From NCBI GenBank assembly GCA_910586355.1, contig CAJUHJ010000009.1:1-64000 (forward strand): a DNA stretch of 64,000 nt, in the 5' to 3' direction. Both the position numbers and the translations under genes were made by a program. The notes below the pieces were generated by a model. It was not told where the DNA came from, did not search any database, and saw nothing but the letters and a program-made list of their open reading frames with translations. The DNA comes from an uncultured Lachnospiraceae bacterium (lineage in GTDB: Bacteria > Bacillota > Clostridia > Lachnospirales > Lachnospiraceae). Position 1 is the stretch's first letter; every line of letters begins with the position of its first letter. Shown here piece after piece: positions 25,433 to 35,500 of the stretch.

Positions 25433-27037
25433 ATGTCTTTTCAAATAATATCCAAGCTTTTAAGACCCTATCGGTCCGCCATTGCAGTCATGGCAGTTTT
25501 CTCCCTTTTAGTCTCTTTGATTCAGGCTGCCTCCCCATTTGTCAGCAGTTTTCTAATTGACAAAGGATTAATTGGAGAAAGTTTTCCAATTCTGACTGGC
25601 GCTATCCTTGTACTTACTGTTTTGAATCTATTCAGCCATATCTTACAGTATCTCCAAACCAAAAAAGAAATACAGCTTACAAATGATTTTAGCAGACATT
25701 TGAAAGCGGCTGCCTTAGAACACGGACTGCGCTTAAAGCCGGAATATTTTTTGGAACATGGATTTTATAAAATCATTGGAGACGCGTTATTTGATATTGA
25801 ACATATTATGAATGTCGTTACCAGCAATTGTATGATGACTCTTATGATTATCTTAAAAGCCGTCGGCGCAGCGTTTGGATTATTTTTCTTAAACTGGCGG
25901 CTGACTCTTTTGATACTTCCACTGATTCCAATAAAATGTTTATGGAACCAATGGACGCGCGCCAAAGCAGAAACACTGGGAGAAAAATCTAGGGAAGCCG
26001 CAAAATCGTATCATACCTGGTTTTCTGATATTTTATCCGGGATTTTTGACATTAAACTTTGGAACTTAAATTCCAAAATAATTTCAGAATATACCGCCCA
26101 TATAGATAAAATCAACGACACGTCAAAAACGCTATTATTATTTCGTGCAAAAAACACACGAATCATTCAAATGACAGAATTTATTTTTGTCGATCTGCTT
26201 TATCTGCCAGGCGCTTTTTGGATGGAAAAGGGGCAGGTTTCACTCGGAACATTGGTTACTTTTCTATCGTTTTCTTCTTATTTTCTGCTCCCTGTCGACG
26301 CTCTTATGGATTTACGTGCGCTGTTTATGCAGACAAAGCCTAACATAGAAGGCATAAAGAACTTCTTTTCTTTCGAAGAAGAAAATTACACTTCCAAACT
26401 ACTGCCCAAAGAACCCGTCCACACCATCGAATTTCGGGATGTATCCGTTACGATTGAAGGCAGAGAAATTTTAAGCCATGTCAATTTTACTGCCCGCCGG
26501 GGCGAAAAAATTGCCGTTGTCGGCGACAACGGCAGTGGAAAAACAACGCTCATTCATTTATTATTAAGATTTATCCGTCCAACTTCTGGTGAAATTTTCC
26601 TGGACGGCATACCAATTTGTGATTTTCATATCGAAGCATACCGAAGACTGTTCAGTACAGTCTCTCAAAATATTCATCTTTTCCAGGGCAGCGTCAGAGA
26701 AAATATCACTGTAAACCATACAAAACTGCTTTCCATTTCAGACTATCCTTCATTTTGTACTGACGCAGTCCAAAAGTTAGACAAACAATTTGATACGCCA
26801 GCCGGCTTTTGCGGCGACAAACTTTCTGGAGGAGAAAAGCAAAAAATCGCTTTTCTGCGCGCGTTAAACCGTACTGCGCAAGTATTAATTTTAGATGAAG
26901 CAACGTCAAATTATGATTTAAAGTCTGAAACCAAATTCTACCATTTTATACAAAAAAATCATGCTTACGGTTTCTATTTTATTATCAGCCACAGGCAGGA
27001 GATGTTATCTTTTTCTGATAAAATTCTGCGGCTATAA
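25433..27037 (+). CDS. ABC exporter (fused permease and ATPase)
   Basis: This 534-residue half-transporter has five to six membrane segments (about residues 15-290) and a C-terminal ATPase. The ATPase has Walker A VVGDNGSGKTTLI, signature LSGGEKQKIAFLRAL and Walker B VLILDEATSNYD. There is no N-terminal C39 peptidase domain, so it cannot cut the double-glycine leaders that other bacteriocin exporters process. GGGAGG lies nine bases before the ATG. The gene follows the BlaI-type regulator and shares the locus with the RiPP genes, so it probably exports the mature peptide or gives self-immunity. It ends 10 bases from the convergent porB. Confidence 0.88.
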   Translation: MSFQIISKLLRPYRSAIAVMAVFSLLVSLIQAASPFVSSFLIDKGLIGESFPILTGAILVLTVLNLFSHILQYLQTKKEIQLTNDFSRHLKAAALEHGLRLKPEYFLEHGFYKIIGDALFDIEHIMNVVTSNCMMTLMIILKAVGAAFGLFFLNWRLTLLILPLIPIKCLWNQWTRAKAETLGEKSREAAKSYHTWFSDILSGIFDIKLWNLNSKIISEYTAHIDKINDTSKTLLLFRAKNTRIIQMTEFIFVDLLYLPGAFWMEKGQVSLGTLVTFLSFSSYFLLPVDALMDLRALFMQTKPNIEGIKNFFSFEEENYTSKLLPKEPVHTIEFRDVSVTIEGREILSHVNFTARRGEKIAVVGDNGSGKTTLIHLLLRFIRPTSGEIFLDGIPICDFHIEAYRRLFSTVSQNIHLFQGSVRENITVNHTKLLSISDYPSFCTDAVQKLDKQFDTPAGFCGDKLSGGEKQKIAFLRALNRTAQVLILDEATSNYDLKSETKFYHFIQKNHAYGFYFIISHRQEMLSFSDKILRL

Positions 27038-27047
27038 TATCGCCGGA

Positions 27048-27983
27048 TTATTGTTCGCAGCGTTTTAAAAGTTCTTCCCATCTTCTGTCTACCTCGGCCT
27101 GAAAATCGGCAATGAGCGATTCATTTTCCGGGAGAAACAAATGCTTAAACCTGCCTTGGAGTTTTAAAAATTCTTCCAGCGGCAATTTATTTTTCGGCTG
27201 ATAAGAAAGCTTCCATTTTCCTTCTATTACTTCAAACAACGGCCAATAACATGTCTCTACCGCCATTTTACAGATTGTTACAATCTCAGGCGCTTCATAC
27301 CGCCAGCCTCTTGGACAAGGCGCCAAAATATTTAAAAATGCCGGGCCATTCGTATAAATCGCCTGTTCGGATTTTTGGTACAAATCCATCATATTCCCGA
27401 TAAACGTTGTCTGCGCTACATAGGGAATATTGTGAGCCGCCATAATCGCCGCCAAATCTTTTCTAGGCTGCGGCTTCCCATTGGAGCGCGCGCCCACCGG
27501 AGTTGTCGTCGTATCTGCATACTTAGGCGTTGCAGAAGAGCGCTGGATTCCGGTATTCATATAAGCGCCGTTGTCATAGCAGACATATACCATATCATGC
27601 CCGCGTTCCATTGCGCCGGACAAGGACTGAAACCCAATATCGTATGTCCCGCCGTCGCCGCCAAATGTAATAAATTTATAGTTATCTTTTATTTTTCCCC
27701 TTTTTTTCAATGCGTAATAAGCGGTTTCCACACCGCTTAATGTAGCGCCCGCATTTTCAAACGCATTGTGAATATAACTGTCCTCATATGCCGTATAGGG
27801 ATATGTATAAGAAGATACTTCCAGACATCCCGTAGCATTTCCAATGACCGCTTTATCCCCTGGGTGCAGCGCCTTTAATACATTCCGTACGGCAATACTG
27901 CCGCCGCACCCGGCGCAAAGCCTGTGCCCGGGAGCCAGACGCTCGTTTCTGGACTGAATTTCTTTAAATTTTTTCTGACTCAT
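27048..27983 (-). CDS. porB: 2-Oxoacid:ferredoxin oxidoreductase, beta (TPP) subunit
   Basis: This 311-residue subunit binds thiamine diphosphate and an iron-sulfur cluster in the four-subunit pyruvate (or branched-chain 2-oxoacid) ferredoxin oxidoreductase. The cysteine motif is CAGCGGSIAVRNV, and the TPP motif is FGGDGGTYDIGFQSLSGAM with the Asn in CYDNGAYMNTG. A PRGW segment (LAPCPRGWRYE) typical of this subunit follows. A GGAGG site lies before the ATG, and the gene follows porA by 11 bases. The enzyme makes acetyl-CoA from pyruvate with reduction of ferredoxin; the specific 2-oxoacid cannot be settled from sequence. Confidence 0.88.
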   Translation of the reverse strand: MSQKKFKEIQSRNERLAPGHRLCAGCGGSIAVRNVLKALHPGDKAVIGNATGCLEVSSYTYPYTAYEDSYIHNAFENAGATLSGVETAYYALKKRGKIKDNYKFITFGGDGGTYDIGFQSLSGAMERGHDMVYVCYDNGAYMNTGIQRSSATPKYADTTTTPVGARSNGKPQPRKDLAAIMAAHNIPYVAQTTFIGNMMDLYQKSEQAIYTNGPAFLNILAPCPRGWRYEAPEIVTICKMAVETCYWPLFEVIEGKWKLSYQPKNKLPLEEFLKLQGRFKHLFLPENESLIADFQAEVDRRWEELLKRCEQ

Positions 27984-27994
27984 ACAGACGCCTC

Positions 27995-29176
27995 CTACTC
28001 TCTTAAACCAATATAACGGTATTCTTCTGCTGTACCGCCGCCTTTTACCAGTTCTTCTAAATCCTGATACAAACCGGCTGCATCCTGCACTGTAAAATCC
28101 CTGCCGTTTAAACCATAGACAATTTTCAGTACTTCAATCTGACTTTTTGCCTGAAACAACGCCGCAGACAATTCGGCCGCTAAAGGCCCCCCATTCGTAC
28201 TAAAACTTTCACAACGGTCTAATATAGCGGCAGCTTTACAATGCCTTAGCGCCTCTGCAAGCTCTGCCCCAGGGAAAGGCCTAAAAACGCGTACCTTCAA
28301 AAGTCCTGCTTTCACTCCTTTCGCCCGAAGCATATCGACTGCGTCTTTTGTCGTTCCACAGACAGAACCAATTGCCACAATAACATAATCCGCGTCTTGC
28401 AGAAAATACCCTTCATAAAATCCATATTTCCTGCCGGATATTTTTTCAAATTCTGCAGCCACGTCTAGAATTACCTGTTTTGCATTTATCATTGCCTGTG
28501 CCTGCGCGCGTTTTGATTCCATGCCATAGCCAGAAACTGCATAAGGCCCGACAGCCATTGTCTCGTCGCTCTTTAATAAATAATGGCTGGGCTGATATTC
28601 TCCGACAAATGTTTTTACTTCACAATCCTCTAATAATTCAATATTTGCCACGCCATGGCTGATAATAAACCCATCCTGGCAAATCATAACCGGCAGCATA
28701 ACGTCCTTATGTTCCGCAATCCGGTATGCCTGTATAAAATTATCATATGCTTCCTGATTATTTTCTGAATATATCTGAATCCAGCCGGAATCCCTCGCTC
28801 CCATACTGTCGGAATGTTCACAATTGATATTGAGCGGACCAGACAGGGCGCGGTTTACCAAGGCAAGCGCAATCGGCAAACGGTTTGACGCCGCAACATA
28901 AAGCATTTCCCACATCAGGGCAAGCCCCGCGGAAGAAGTCGCCGTCATAGTCCTTGCGCCGGCTGCCTGCGCTCCAATCGCCGCGCTCATGGCGCTGTGC
29001 TCACTTTCTACGGGAATAAATTCTGTATCCATTTCACCATTTGCTATGTAAGAAGATACAAACTGAGGCAGTTCCGTCGACGGTGTAATCGGAAATGCCG
29101 GCATAACGTCCGGATTGATTTGCTTCATTGCATATGCTACGGCTTCATTGCCGCTCATCCTTTCTTTCACTGCCAT
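27995..29176 (-). CDS. porA: 2-Oxoacid:ferredoxin oxidoreductase, alpha subunit
   Basis: This 393-residue subunit supplies the pyrimidine-binding part and domain II of the four-subunit oxidoreductase. It shows the family start (GNEAVAYAMKQINPDVMPAF, then PITPSTELPQF) and the EFIPVESEHSAMSAAIGAQ segment in which the Glu contacts the thiazole ring. The middle has ATSSAGLALMWEMLYVAA and the C-terminal domain has VIVAIGSVCGTTKDAVDML. GGAGG lies well before the ATG, and its ribosome site overlaps the end of porD. Confidence 0.9.
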   Translation of the reverse strand: MAVKERMSGNEAVAYAMKQINPDVMPAFPITPSTELPQFVSSYIANGEMDTEFIPVESEHSAMSAAIGAQAAGARTMTATSSAGLALMWEMLYVAASNRLPIALALVNRALSGPLNINCEHSDSMGARDSGWIQIYSENNQEAYDNFIQAYRIAEHKDVMLPVMICQDGFIISHGVANIELLEDCEVKTFVGEYQPSHYLLKSDETMAVGPYAVSGYGMESKRAQAQAMINAKQVILDVAAEFEKISGRKYGFYEGYFLQDADYVIVAIGSVCGTTKDAVDMLRAKGVKAGLLKVRVFRPFPGAELAEALRHCKAAAILDRCESFSTNGGPLAAELSAALFQAKSQIEVLKIVYGLNGRDFTVQDAAGLYQDLEELVKGGGTAEEYRYIGLRE

Positions 29177-29178
29177 AT

Positions 29179-29481
29179 TTATTTGCCCTCCTTCATGGTA
29201 ATTGCACCAAATGGACAGGCGCTCACGCAGATTCCGCAGCCTTTGCAGTAATCATAATTAAAATCCAGGCGCTTTCCATGTTCTACCGGAATCGAACTGT
29301 CTGGACAATACGGTACGCAAAGCAGGCATTGCCGGCACTTATCCCAGTCTAATACAGGGGTATTTGTCCTCCATTCCCCCGTTTTAAAATATCTTGACGT
29401 GGCAGGCTCATAAATCTGTAAACCCTCTGTCAAATCCTGCCATCTAGTTGTTTCGTTAATCTCTTTTGCAGAAAACGGCAT
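29179..29481 (-). CDS. porD: 2-Oxoacid:ferredoxin oxidoreductase, delta (8Fe ferredoxin) subunit
   Basis: This 100-residue subunit holds two [4Fe-4S] clusters that take electrons from the TPP site to ferredoxin. Two CxxCxxCxxxCP motifs are visible: CRQCLLCVPYCPDSS and CKGCGICVSACPFG. The N-terminus WQDLTEGLQIYEPATSRY is the usual segment before the clusters in this family. GGAGG lies seven bases before the ATG. It sits between porC and porA, and its stop is two bases before the porA start. Confidence 0.9.
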   Translation of the reverse strand: MPFSAKEINETTRWQDLTEGLQIYEPATSRYFKTGEWRTNTPVLDWDKCRQCLLCVPYCPDSSIPVEHGKRLDFNYDYCKGCGICVSACPFGAITMKEGK

Positions 29482-29494
29482 TTTTTATCCTCCT

Positions 29495-30067
29495 CTATTG
29501 AACTGCATCATATGCCAGCCGCAGCGCATTCAAATTGCCTTCTAAAACTTCTGGCTTTTTTGCAAATTTATGTTTTAAAGATGTTTCCATCTCTTTTAAG
29601 AAAATATCCCAATCCATTACGTTTGAAATCTTTACTATTGCCGCAAGCATCGGCGTGTTAGGAAAATATTTTCCCAGTGTTTCCATACATACCCGTCTTG
29701 CATGAATCGTATAAACTTTCCCTTCATATCCATTTAAAAGAGGTAAAATCTCTTCTTTACTCTTATCTGTATTAATCAATACTGCGCCCTCTTTTTTCAG
29801 ACCTTTTGTCACGTCTACATCATGCAGCAGGGTATCGTCTACAACGGCAACAAAATCCGGCTCATAAATATTCGAATGTACGCGGATTTCTGAATCGCTG
29901 ATTCGGTCATATGCCGTAACCGGCGCACCCATCCGCTCCGGTCCGTATTCCGGAAATCCCTGCACCTGTTTTCCGATGCTAAATGCTACATCCGCAAGTA
30001 AAAGCGCAGCAGTTTTAGCTCCCTGCCCGCCTCTTCCATGCCATCGAATCTCTGTTAAATGCCTCAT
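29495..30067 (-). CDS. porC: 2-Oxoacid:ferredoxin oxidoreductase, gamma subunit
   Basis: This 190-residue subunit, domain III of the complex, helps bind coenzyme A. The glycine-rich segment WHGRGGQGAKTAALLLADVA at the N-terminus and the GPERMGAPVTAYDRIS segment are typical. The ATG at 30067 has AGGAG before it at a normal distance; the frame stays open to 30121 but that start lies near the promoter. It is first in a porCDAB operon, behind a promoter near 30126-30155. Confidence 0.87.
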   Translation of the reverse strand: MRHLTEIRWHGRGGQGAKTAALLLADVAFSIGKQVQGFPEYGPERMGAPVTAYDRISDSEIRVHSNIYEPDFVAVVDDTLLHDVDVTKGLKKEGAVLINTDKSKEEILPLLNGYEGKVYTIHARRVCMETLGKYFPNTPMLAAIVKISNVMDWDIFLKEMETSLKHKFAKKPEVLEGNLNALRLAYDAVQ

Positions 30068-30125
30068 ATTCTTCGCTCCTGTTCTTTCTTTCCTTCCATT
30101 CGCCAAAAAGCGAACCAACAAACTG

Positions 30126-30155
30126 AGTATACGAAAAGTTCTGTCATCCTGTAAA
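30126..30155 (-). promoter_or_regulatory. Promoter of the porCDAB operon
   Basis: On the minus strand TTTACA (30155-30150), 18-base spacer, TATACT (30131-30126), with the porC start about 58 bases on. Confidence 0.5.
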
Positions 30156-30160
30156 TAAAT

Positions 30161-30176
30161 TTGATGAAAATATCAA
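30161..30176. promoter_or_regulatory. Inverted repeat upstream of the por promoter, possible LysR site
   Basis: TTGAT and ATCAA flank a 6-base centre just upstream of the por -35 element, between por and the divergent lysR-type gene. That is the usual placement for a LysR recognition site; the binding itself is inferred. Confidence 0.4.
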
Positions 30177-30182
30177 AAAAAA

Positions 30183-30211
30183 TTGTTTTCTGGCGTCATC
30201 TATGCTAAAAT
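30183..30211 (+). promoter_or_regulatory. Promoter of the LysR-type gene
   Basis: TTGTTT (30183-30188), 17-base spacer, TAAAAT (30206-30211), 65 bases before the ATG. Confidence 0.55.
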
Positions 30212-30275
30212 TTCCATATGAATTTATGATAATATTTTTATTTTTAATCTAATTTAATGATAGTAAGAGGCGTAT

Positions 30276-31145
30276 ATGAATTTAAAGAATTTACAGACGT
30301 TTTTAATTTTAAGCAAAGAAAAAAATTTTACAAAAACTGCCGCAGTACTCGGATGCGCGCAGTCCGCAGTTACAGCCCAAATCAAGCAATTAGAGGAATC
30401 TCTCGGCGCAGCGCTTTTTGAACGTATCGGCAAACATACTATACTGACATTTGAAGGAGAACAACTCCTTCCCTATGCACGAAAAATACTTTCCCTTTCC
30501 AATGAAATCCAATGCCTTTATCAAAAAAACAAAAGGCTGACGATTGGGCTGACGGATTCGATTGCAAACTATTTATTTGGCGATATTTTAAAAGAATTTT
30601 CCGCCGTACATCCCGATACCGAAATATTTTTAAAAATTTTAAACGGTAAAGATTACTGCCAAATGCTTTGTGATGGAGAAATTGACGCCGCCATTGTATT
30701 AGATACAAAAGTCAGTCATAAATCTGTCCGCGTACTGCATAAAAGAAAGGAAACGGTGATTTTAGCAGCGTCTTCTACACATGAAGCGTTAAAAAATCCC
30801 TATCTTATTCCGCACGATTTTGAAACCTTTGGTCTGCTTCTTCCACTGCCCGACTGCGCCTACCGGAAAATATTTGAACAAACACTGTTAGATGAAGGCG
30901 TTCGTTTCAAAACAGCATTAGAAACCGACTCTGTCTCTGTCATAAAAGAAAGCTCCCTCTGCGGCATTGGAATCGGACTAATCCCCGAATTTGCCGTCAG
31001 AAAAGAGCTCATTTACCATATGTTAGAAAAAATCAATTATACACTAGAACTTCCTGTGTTTACACAATTATTGATACACCCGGATAAATACATTTCTTTG
31101 GTACTAAATGATTTTCTGGAAACTGCCAGACATCATCTGGCCTAA
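30276..31145 (+). CDS. LysR-family transcriptional regulator
   Basis: This 289-residue regulator has the standard LysR layout. The N-terminal helix-turn-helix covers residues 1-60 (LQTFLILSKEKNFTKTAAVL, then CAQSAVTAQIKQLEESLG), followed by the linker helix and an effector-binding domain from about 90 (RLTIGLTDSIANYL). AAGAGG lies five bases before the ATG. It is divergent from porCDAB and is the obvious candidate to regulate it. The inducer is unknown. The stop overlaps the converging methyltransferase gene by four bases. Confidence 0.88.
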   Translation: MNLKNLQTFLILSKEKNFTKTAAVLGCAQSAVTAQIKQLEESLGAALFERIGKHTILTFEGEQLLPYARKILSLSNEIQCLYQKNKRLTIGLTDSIANYLFGDILKEFSAVHPDTEIFLKILNGKDYCQMLCDGEIDAAIVLDTKVSHKSVRVLHKRKETVILAASSTHEALKNPYLIPHDFETFGLLLPLPDCAYRKIFEQTLLDEGVRFKTALETDSVSVIKESSLCGIGIGLIPEFAVRKELIYHMLEKINYTLELPVFTQLLIHPDKYISLVLNDFLETARHHLA

Positions 31146-32509
31146 GGACGCCTTAAGCCTTTCGGATAATGATTTTTTAACATCCCGCCGGAAAGTTTTC
31201 CCCAGCCAATGCTGTATCCGTCGGCCAGTACCACATACCATCCCTTCTCTCCCTCACAAGAAATCGACTGTCCGTTTAAATACGCCCTGATTTCATCACT
31301 GTCCGCAGAAAAATTGATACTGCGGCAAACCTCATTTTCTTTGAGGAAAAGCGCAAGCGCGTGTGAAGGTTCAAATCGGTTCTTTTTATTCGTTCCAAGA
31401 TGAAGTCCCGGACGAAGTATCTTTAATCCTTTTAACGGCGGCGTCTGTTTGGGGGCAAGATATAAGTTTTCTCCAAAAGCCAGATAAATTCCCTCTGGCT
31501 TTTGGATTAAATTTTCTTTCCAAAATGTAGTAAAAAGGCAAAGATTCTTCTCTGGTATTCCAGTTTCTGCCATAGAAAATATTTCCTGATTTTGATTAGC
31601 GCCTTCTTTTTTCTCAAGTACTGCCAGATAATGTCCTTCTCCCCGAAGCTTATGTGGAAAAAGACGGACGGTGTCTTTCATCTTGTCTGACGCCCCTGAC
31701 ACCCATTGCGGATTTCCGCCAGTCATCTTGTCAATTTTCTTTACCGGGCAAATGTCAAATTCAGGAAACCTTTTCAAGAAGCGGCTCACCGTTCCCTCAT
31801 TTTCTTCCGGCGCAAACGTACAGGTAGAATATACAATCCTGCCGCCGCAACGCAGCATCTGCGCCGCATAAGAAAGAATTTCATCCTGTCTTTGCGCGCA
31901 AGTATGTACTTGGCTTAGACTCCATTCTTCACATGCCGCCTCATTTTTGCGAAACATTCCTTCACCGGAACAAGGCGCATCAACTAATATTTTGTCAAAA
32001 TATCCGGTAAATATTTCTGACAATTTCTTTGGGGTTTCATTTGTAACAATAACATTACCTATCCCCATACGCTCTACATTTTCCGACAATATTTTTGCTC
32101 TCGCCGGATGAATTTCATTGCTGATTAAAACGCCTTTTCCCTGCATATGCGCTGCAATCTGTGTTGTCTTTCCTCCTGGAGCGGCACATAAATCCAAAAC
32201 ACGCTCACCCGGCCGGGCGCAAAGATACTCTGCCGGAGCCATTGCGCTTGGCTCCTGAATATAATATACGCCTGCCGCATGATAGGGATGTTTGCCGGGC
32301 AGACTGCCTTCTTTATAATAATATCCGTTTTTTGCCCATGGCACAGCTTCCAGTGCAAACGGAGAATTTTTTAAAAAATCTTCTCTCGCCTTATTTGGAT
32401 TTAAGCGCAGAGCCTGACTGCTTTTACAATCATAACTTGCTTCAAATGCGGCATACTCTTCTTTGAGCATGCCGCACATTCTGGTTTTGAATTCTTCTGG
32501 TAATTTCAT
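31142..32509 (-). CDS. RsmF-like RNA (cytosine-C5) methyltransferase
   Basis: This 455-residue protein belongs to the NOL1/NOP2/Sun family and methylates cytosine in rRNA. SAM binding is VLDLCAAPGGKTTQIAAHM near residues 107-125. The two catalytic-region cysteines are in VDAPCSGEGMFRKN and VYSTCTFAPEENEG. The C-terminal part (from about 310) has the RsmF-type domains, with PUA-like elements ending in YVVLADGYSIGWGK. It starts six bases after the stop of the GH89 gene, with only a weak ribosome site, so it may depend on read-through. The exact target base is not shown. Confidence 0.87.
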   Translation of the reverse strand: MKLPEEFKTRMCGMLKEEYAAFEASYDCKSSQALRLNPNKAREDFLKNSPFALEAVPWAKNGYYYKEGSLPGKHPYHAAGVYYIQEPSAMAPAEYLCARPGERVLDLCAAPGGKTTQIAAHMQGKGVLISNEIHPARAKILSENVERMGIGNVIVTNETPKKLSEIFTGYFDKILVDAPCSGEGMFRKNEAACEEWSLSQVHTCAQRQDEILSYAAQMLRCGGRIVYSTCTFAPEENEGTVSRFLKRFPEFDICPVKKIDKMTGGNPQWVSGASDKMKDTVRLFPHKLRGEGHYLAVLEKKEGANQNQEIFSMAETGIPEKNLCLFTTFWKENLIQKPEGIYLAFGENLYLAPKQTPPLKGLKILRPGLHLGTNKKNRFEPSHALALFLKENEVCRSINFSADSDEIRAYLNGQSISCEGEKGWYVVLADGYSIGWGKLSGGMLKNHYPKGLRRP

Positions 32510-32515
32510 GTCGTT

Positions 32516-35500
32516 TTACTTCTTTTTAATTTTCACTGATTTTGGCAATTTTGCCTTTTTCAATAAGTTTTTATATGCTTTGTACTTTTTCTTCGGTACT
32601 GTTATTGTCGCTTTTTTATCAATACCTTTAAATACAGTCTTATCAATCTTCTTCAAAGATTTGGACAAAATTTGAATCGTTTTCAACTTCTTACATCCCG
32701 AAAAAGCCTGTTTCCCAATTTTCTTAATATTGGATCCAATTACAACCGTCTTAATCTTTTTATTATTTTTAAAAGCTTTTGCTGCAATTTCTGTTACCTG
32801 ATACGTATATCCATTAATTTCTACGGTATTCGGAACAACGACTGTCTTTGCGTTTTTCTTTTCTGGCTTTTTAAATGTTACTGTTTTTTCAGAAGCTGAA
32901 GACTTTGTAATTATAAAATTTGACGCTCCTTCTTTATGTGAAGCTCCCACCTTTGGCAAAGGTTGTTCTGGTTTTATAACGGTTAATTTTATACTGCCAA
33001 ACTTTCGGCTTCCGTCTTTTGCTGTTGCCGTAATACGCGCTGTACCTGCTGATTGGGCAGTCACAAGACCGCTTGTATTTACGGTTGCTACCGCCTTATT
33101 ATCAGACGTAAAAGTCAGTGATTTATTTGCTGCATTTGTTGGAGTGATGGCTGCCGTAACTTTTACAGTACTTCCCACAGTCAACGTTGTTTTTGCCGCA
33201 CTCAGTTTGATTGCTGTGATAAGAACTGGTTTATTGACGTTTGTATTACCGCCCGTACCGGCAAGAACTTTCAGCTTTATTGTACCTGCTATTGTATCGT
33301 CTTCTTTTGAAGCAGCAGTAATTTCCACTTCTCCTGCCGCTTTGGCGCTCACAAGTCCATTTTCGTCTACTTCTGCTGTTTGCGGGGCATTTGACGTCCA
33401 ATTAACTGTCTGCGCAGCTTGCGGAGGATTTACAACAGCAGTAAGCTGCACCGATTCGCCAATTTTTAAACTCGTCTTGCCGTCTTTTGCGCTAACTGTA
33501 ATTGTCTCTGGTTTTACCGGTTTTTCTGAAGACGTTTCCTGAATTACCAATTCAATTTTTCCAGTAACTTTGCTGCCGTCTTTTGCCGTTGCCGTGATTT
33601 CTACATCTCCTGCAGCTTTCGCCCTTACAAGCCCGCTTGTACCTATGCTCGCAATGTCTGTATCGCTTGATGTCCATTTTACAGCCTTATTATCTGCATT
33701 TTCTGGTAAAACATCTGCGATTAGCTGTACCGTCTCGCCTACGCTCAATTCTGTCTTATCATCCTCTGCACGAACCGTAATCTGCTCTACTTTTGTCGTT
33801 CCTTCCGAAGTATCTTCCTTTACCGTCAACATGATTTTTCCGGTAACTTCGCTGCCGTCTTTTGCCGTTGCTGTGATTTCTACATCTCCTGCAGCTTTCG
33901 CCCTTACAAGCCCATTTGTATCTACGCTTGCAGTTTCCGGATCGCTTGACGACCATTCAACTGCTTTATTATCAGCAGTTTCCGGCAAAACAGCTGCGGT
34001 TAGCTGCACCGTCTCATCTATGCTCAGCTCTGTTTTATCATCTTCTGCATGAACGGTAATACGCTGTACTTTTATTGGTTCTCCCGGAACATGTCTTTTT
34101 ATTGTTAAGGTAATGTCTCCGGTAACATTGCTGCCGTCCGTTGCTTTTGCTGTAATTTTTACAGTTCCTTGTTTATGGGACGTCACAAGTCCATCTGCAT
34201 CTACGCTTGCAATTGCCGGCGCGCTTGACGTCCATTCGACATCCTTTTTCTCTGCATTATCCGGGGTAATTTCTGCGAAAAGCTGTACAATCTCACCCTC
34301 TGTCAGTTCTGTTTTATCATCTTCTGCGGAAACCACAATTCTCTCCACCGGATGCTCTGCAAGCAATGTTAAATTTTCAATTGCCCGTTCTAACTGACGC
34401 TTCGCATCGGAAATCGCGGTAATCTGTGCCTGGGCATTATTCAAAACTGTTTCCGCCGCCGACAAAGCCGCCTGATAATCCTCCCATGACTCAGGAGTAT
34501 AATTTTCCTCCAGTCTTTCTTCTAATCCATTTAAGTATTGGCAAAATTCTATTCTGGCTTCCGAAAGTTCTGGATTATTTACGATTGCCTCTACTAACTC
34601 TGCTGTTTCTTGTATACCGGAACTTAATGCAGACTTAGCCGTCTGAATCTGTGTCTGGGAAGCGCCATATACCTCATAGGCAGCCCTTGCTGTCTGATAA
34701 CTTTCTTTAACAGCTTCTAACTGAGAGGTCATTCCATATTCTTTTAATTTTTCCATCAAATCTACGGCGTCTGCCATAGCTGCCAGCAATTCGTCTCTTT
34801 CTACAAATACAGCTCCCGTATCATAAAATTCTTCCAAAGCAGCATTTACTTTCTCTAACCATTCATCAATCGTCTGTGAATTAACCCCCTGCGCTTCTTT
34901 TGCTTCCGATAATACGCTTTCCAGTTTCGCTTTTGCTTCCGCCTGATAGGAACCATACGCATCCCCATAAGTAAGCCCCGCCAAAATTCCCTCAATATAG
35001 GAAATCCTGTCTGACAACATTCCAGCATAATCCGTATTATAAACCTGAATACCAGATAGTTTTATTTCCTCCGGAAATGTCAGTTTCAATTTTTGGGCAA
35101 ATACGCTTTTGGCTGCAACCGCAAAACTGATGGAACTCTTTGTATTACAATTTTGTGTCAGGTCTGCAAATAATTCCCAGGTTTCTGTTTCCAAATCCAA
35201 ATACTCTACTTTGTATTTGAGCGCTTTTGTTTCATCCAGGGCACGCGTTACGCTTACCATATTCAAATCATACGCTTTCTCTAACGTCAATTCAACCGTA
35301 CCGTCCTCTGTTACCGTATAGTCAGCGCTGCCGTTTAATAAAACGCCTGCTTCTGTGGGAACTGCCGTTATACTGCTTTCTGATTTTGCTACGCCAAAGG
35401 CTTCAAATTCATACAATCTGAATTCTGCCGCATATGCCGGGCCGCTTCCATTATTGCCCAAATGTTTAAATATAACCTTTTTGATATTTCCATTCACCGG

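Noticed and set aside
33144..34052. Long open frames on the plus strand opposite the Big_2 repeats
   Set aside because: They mirror the repetitive, biased codon use of the GH89 gene, lack ribosome sites and encode no recognisable protein.
33562..34052. Regular DNA repeats as a CRISPR array
   Set aside because: The 279-bp units are in-frame protein domains of the GH89 gene, with no short repeats or unique spacers.
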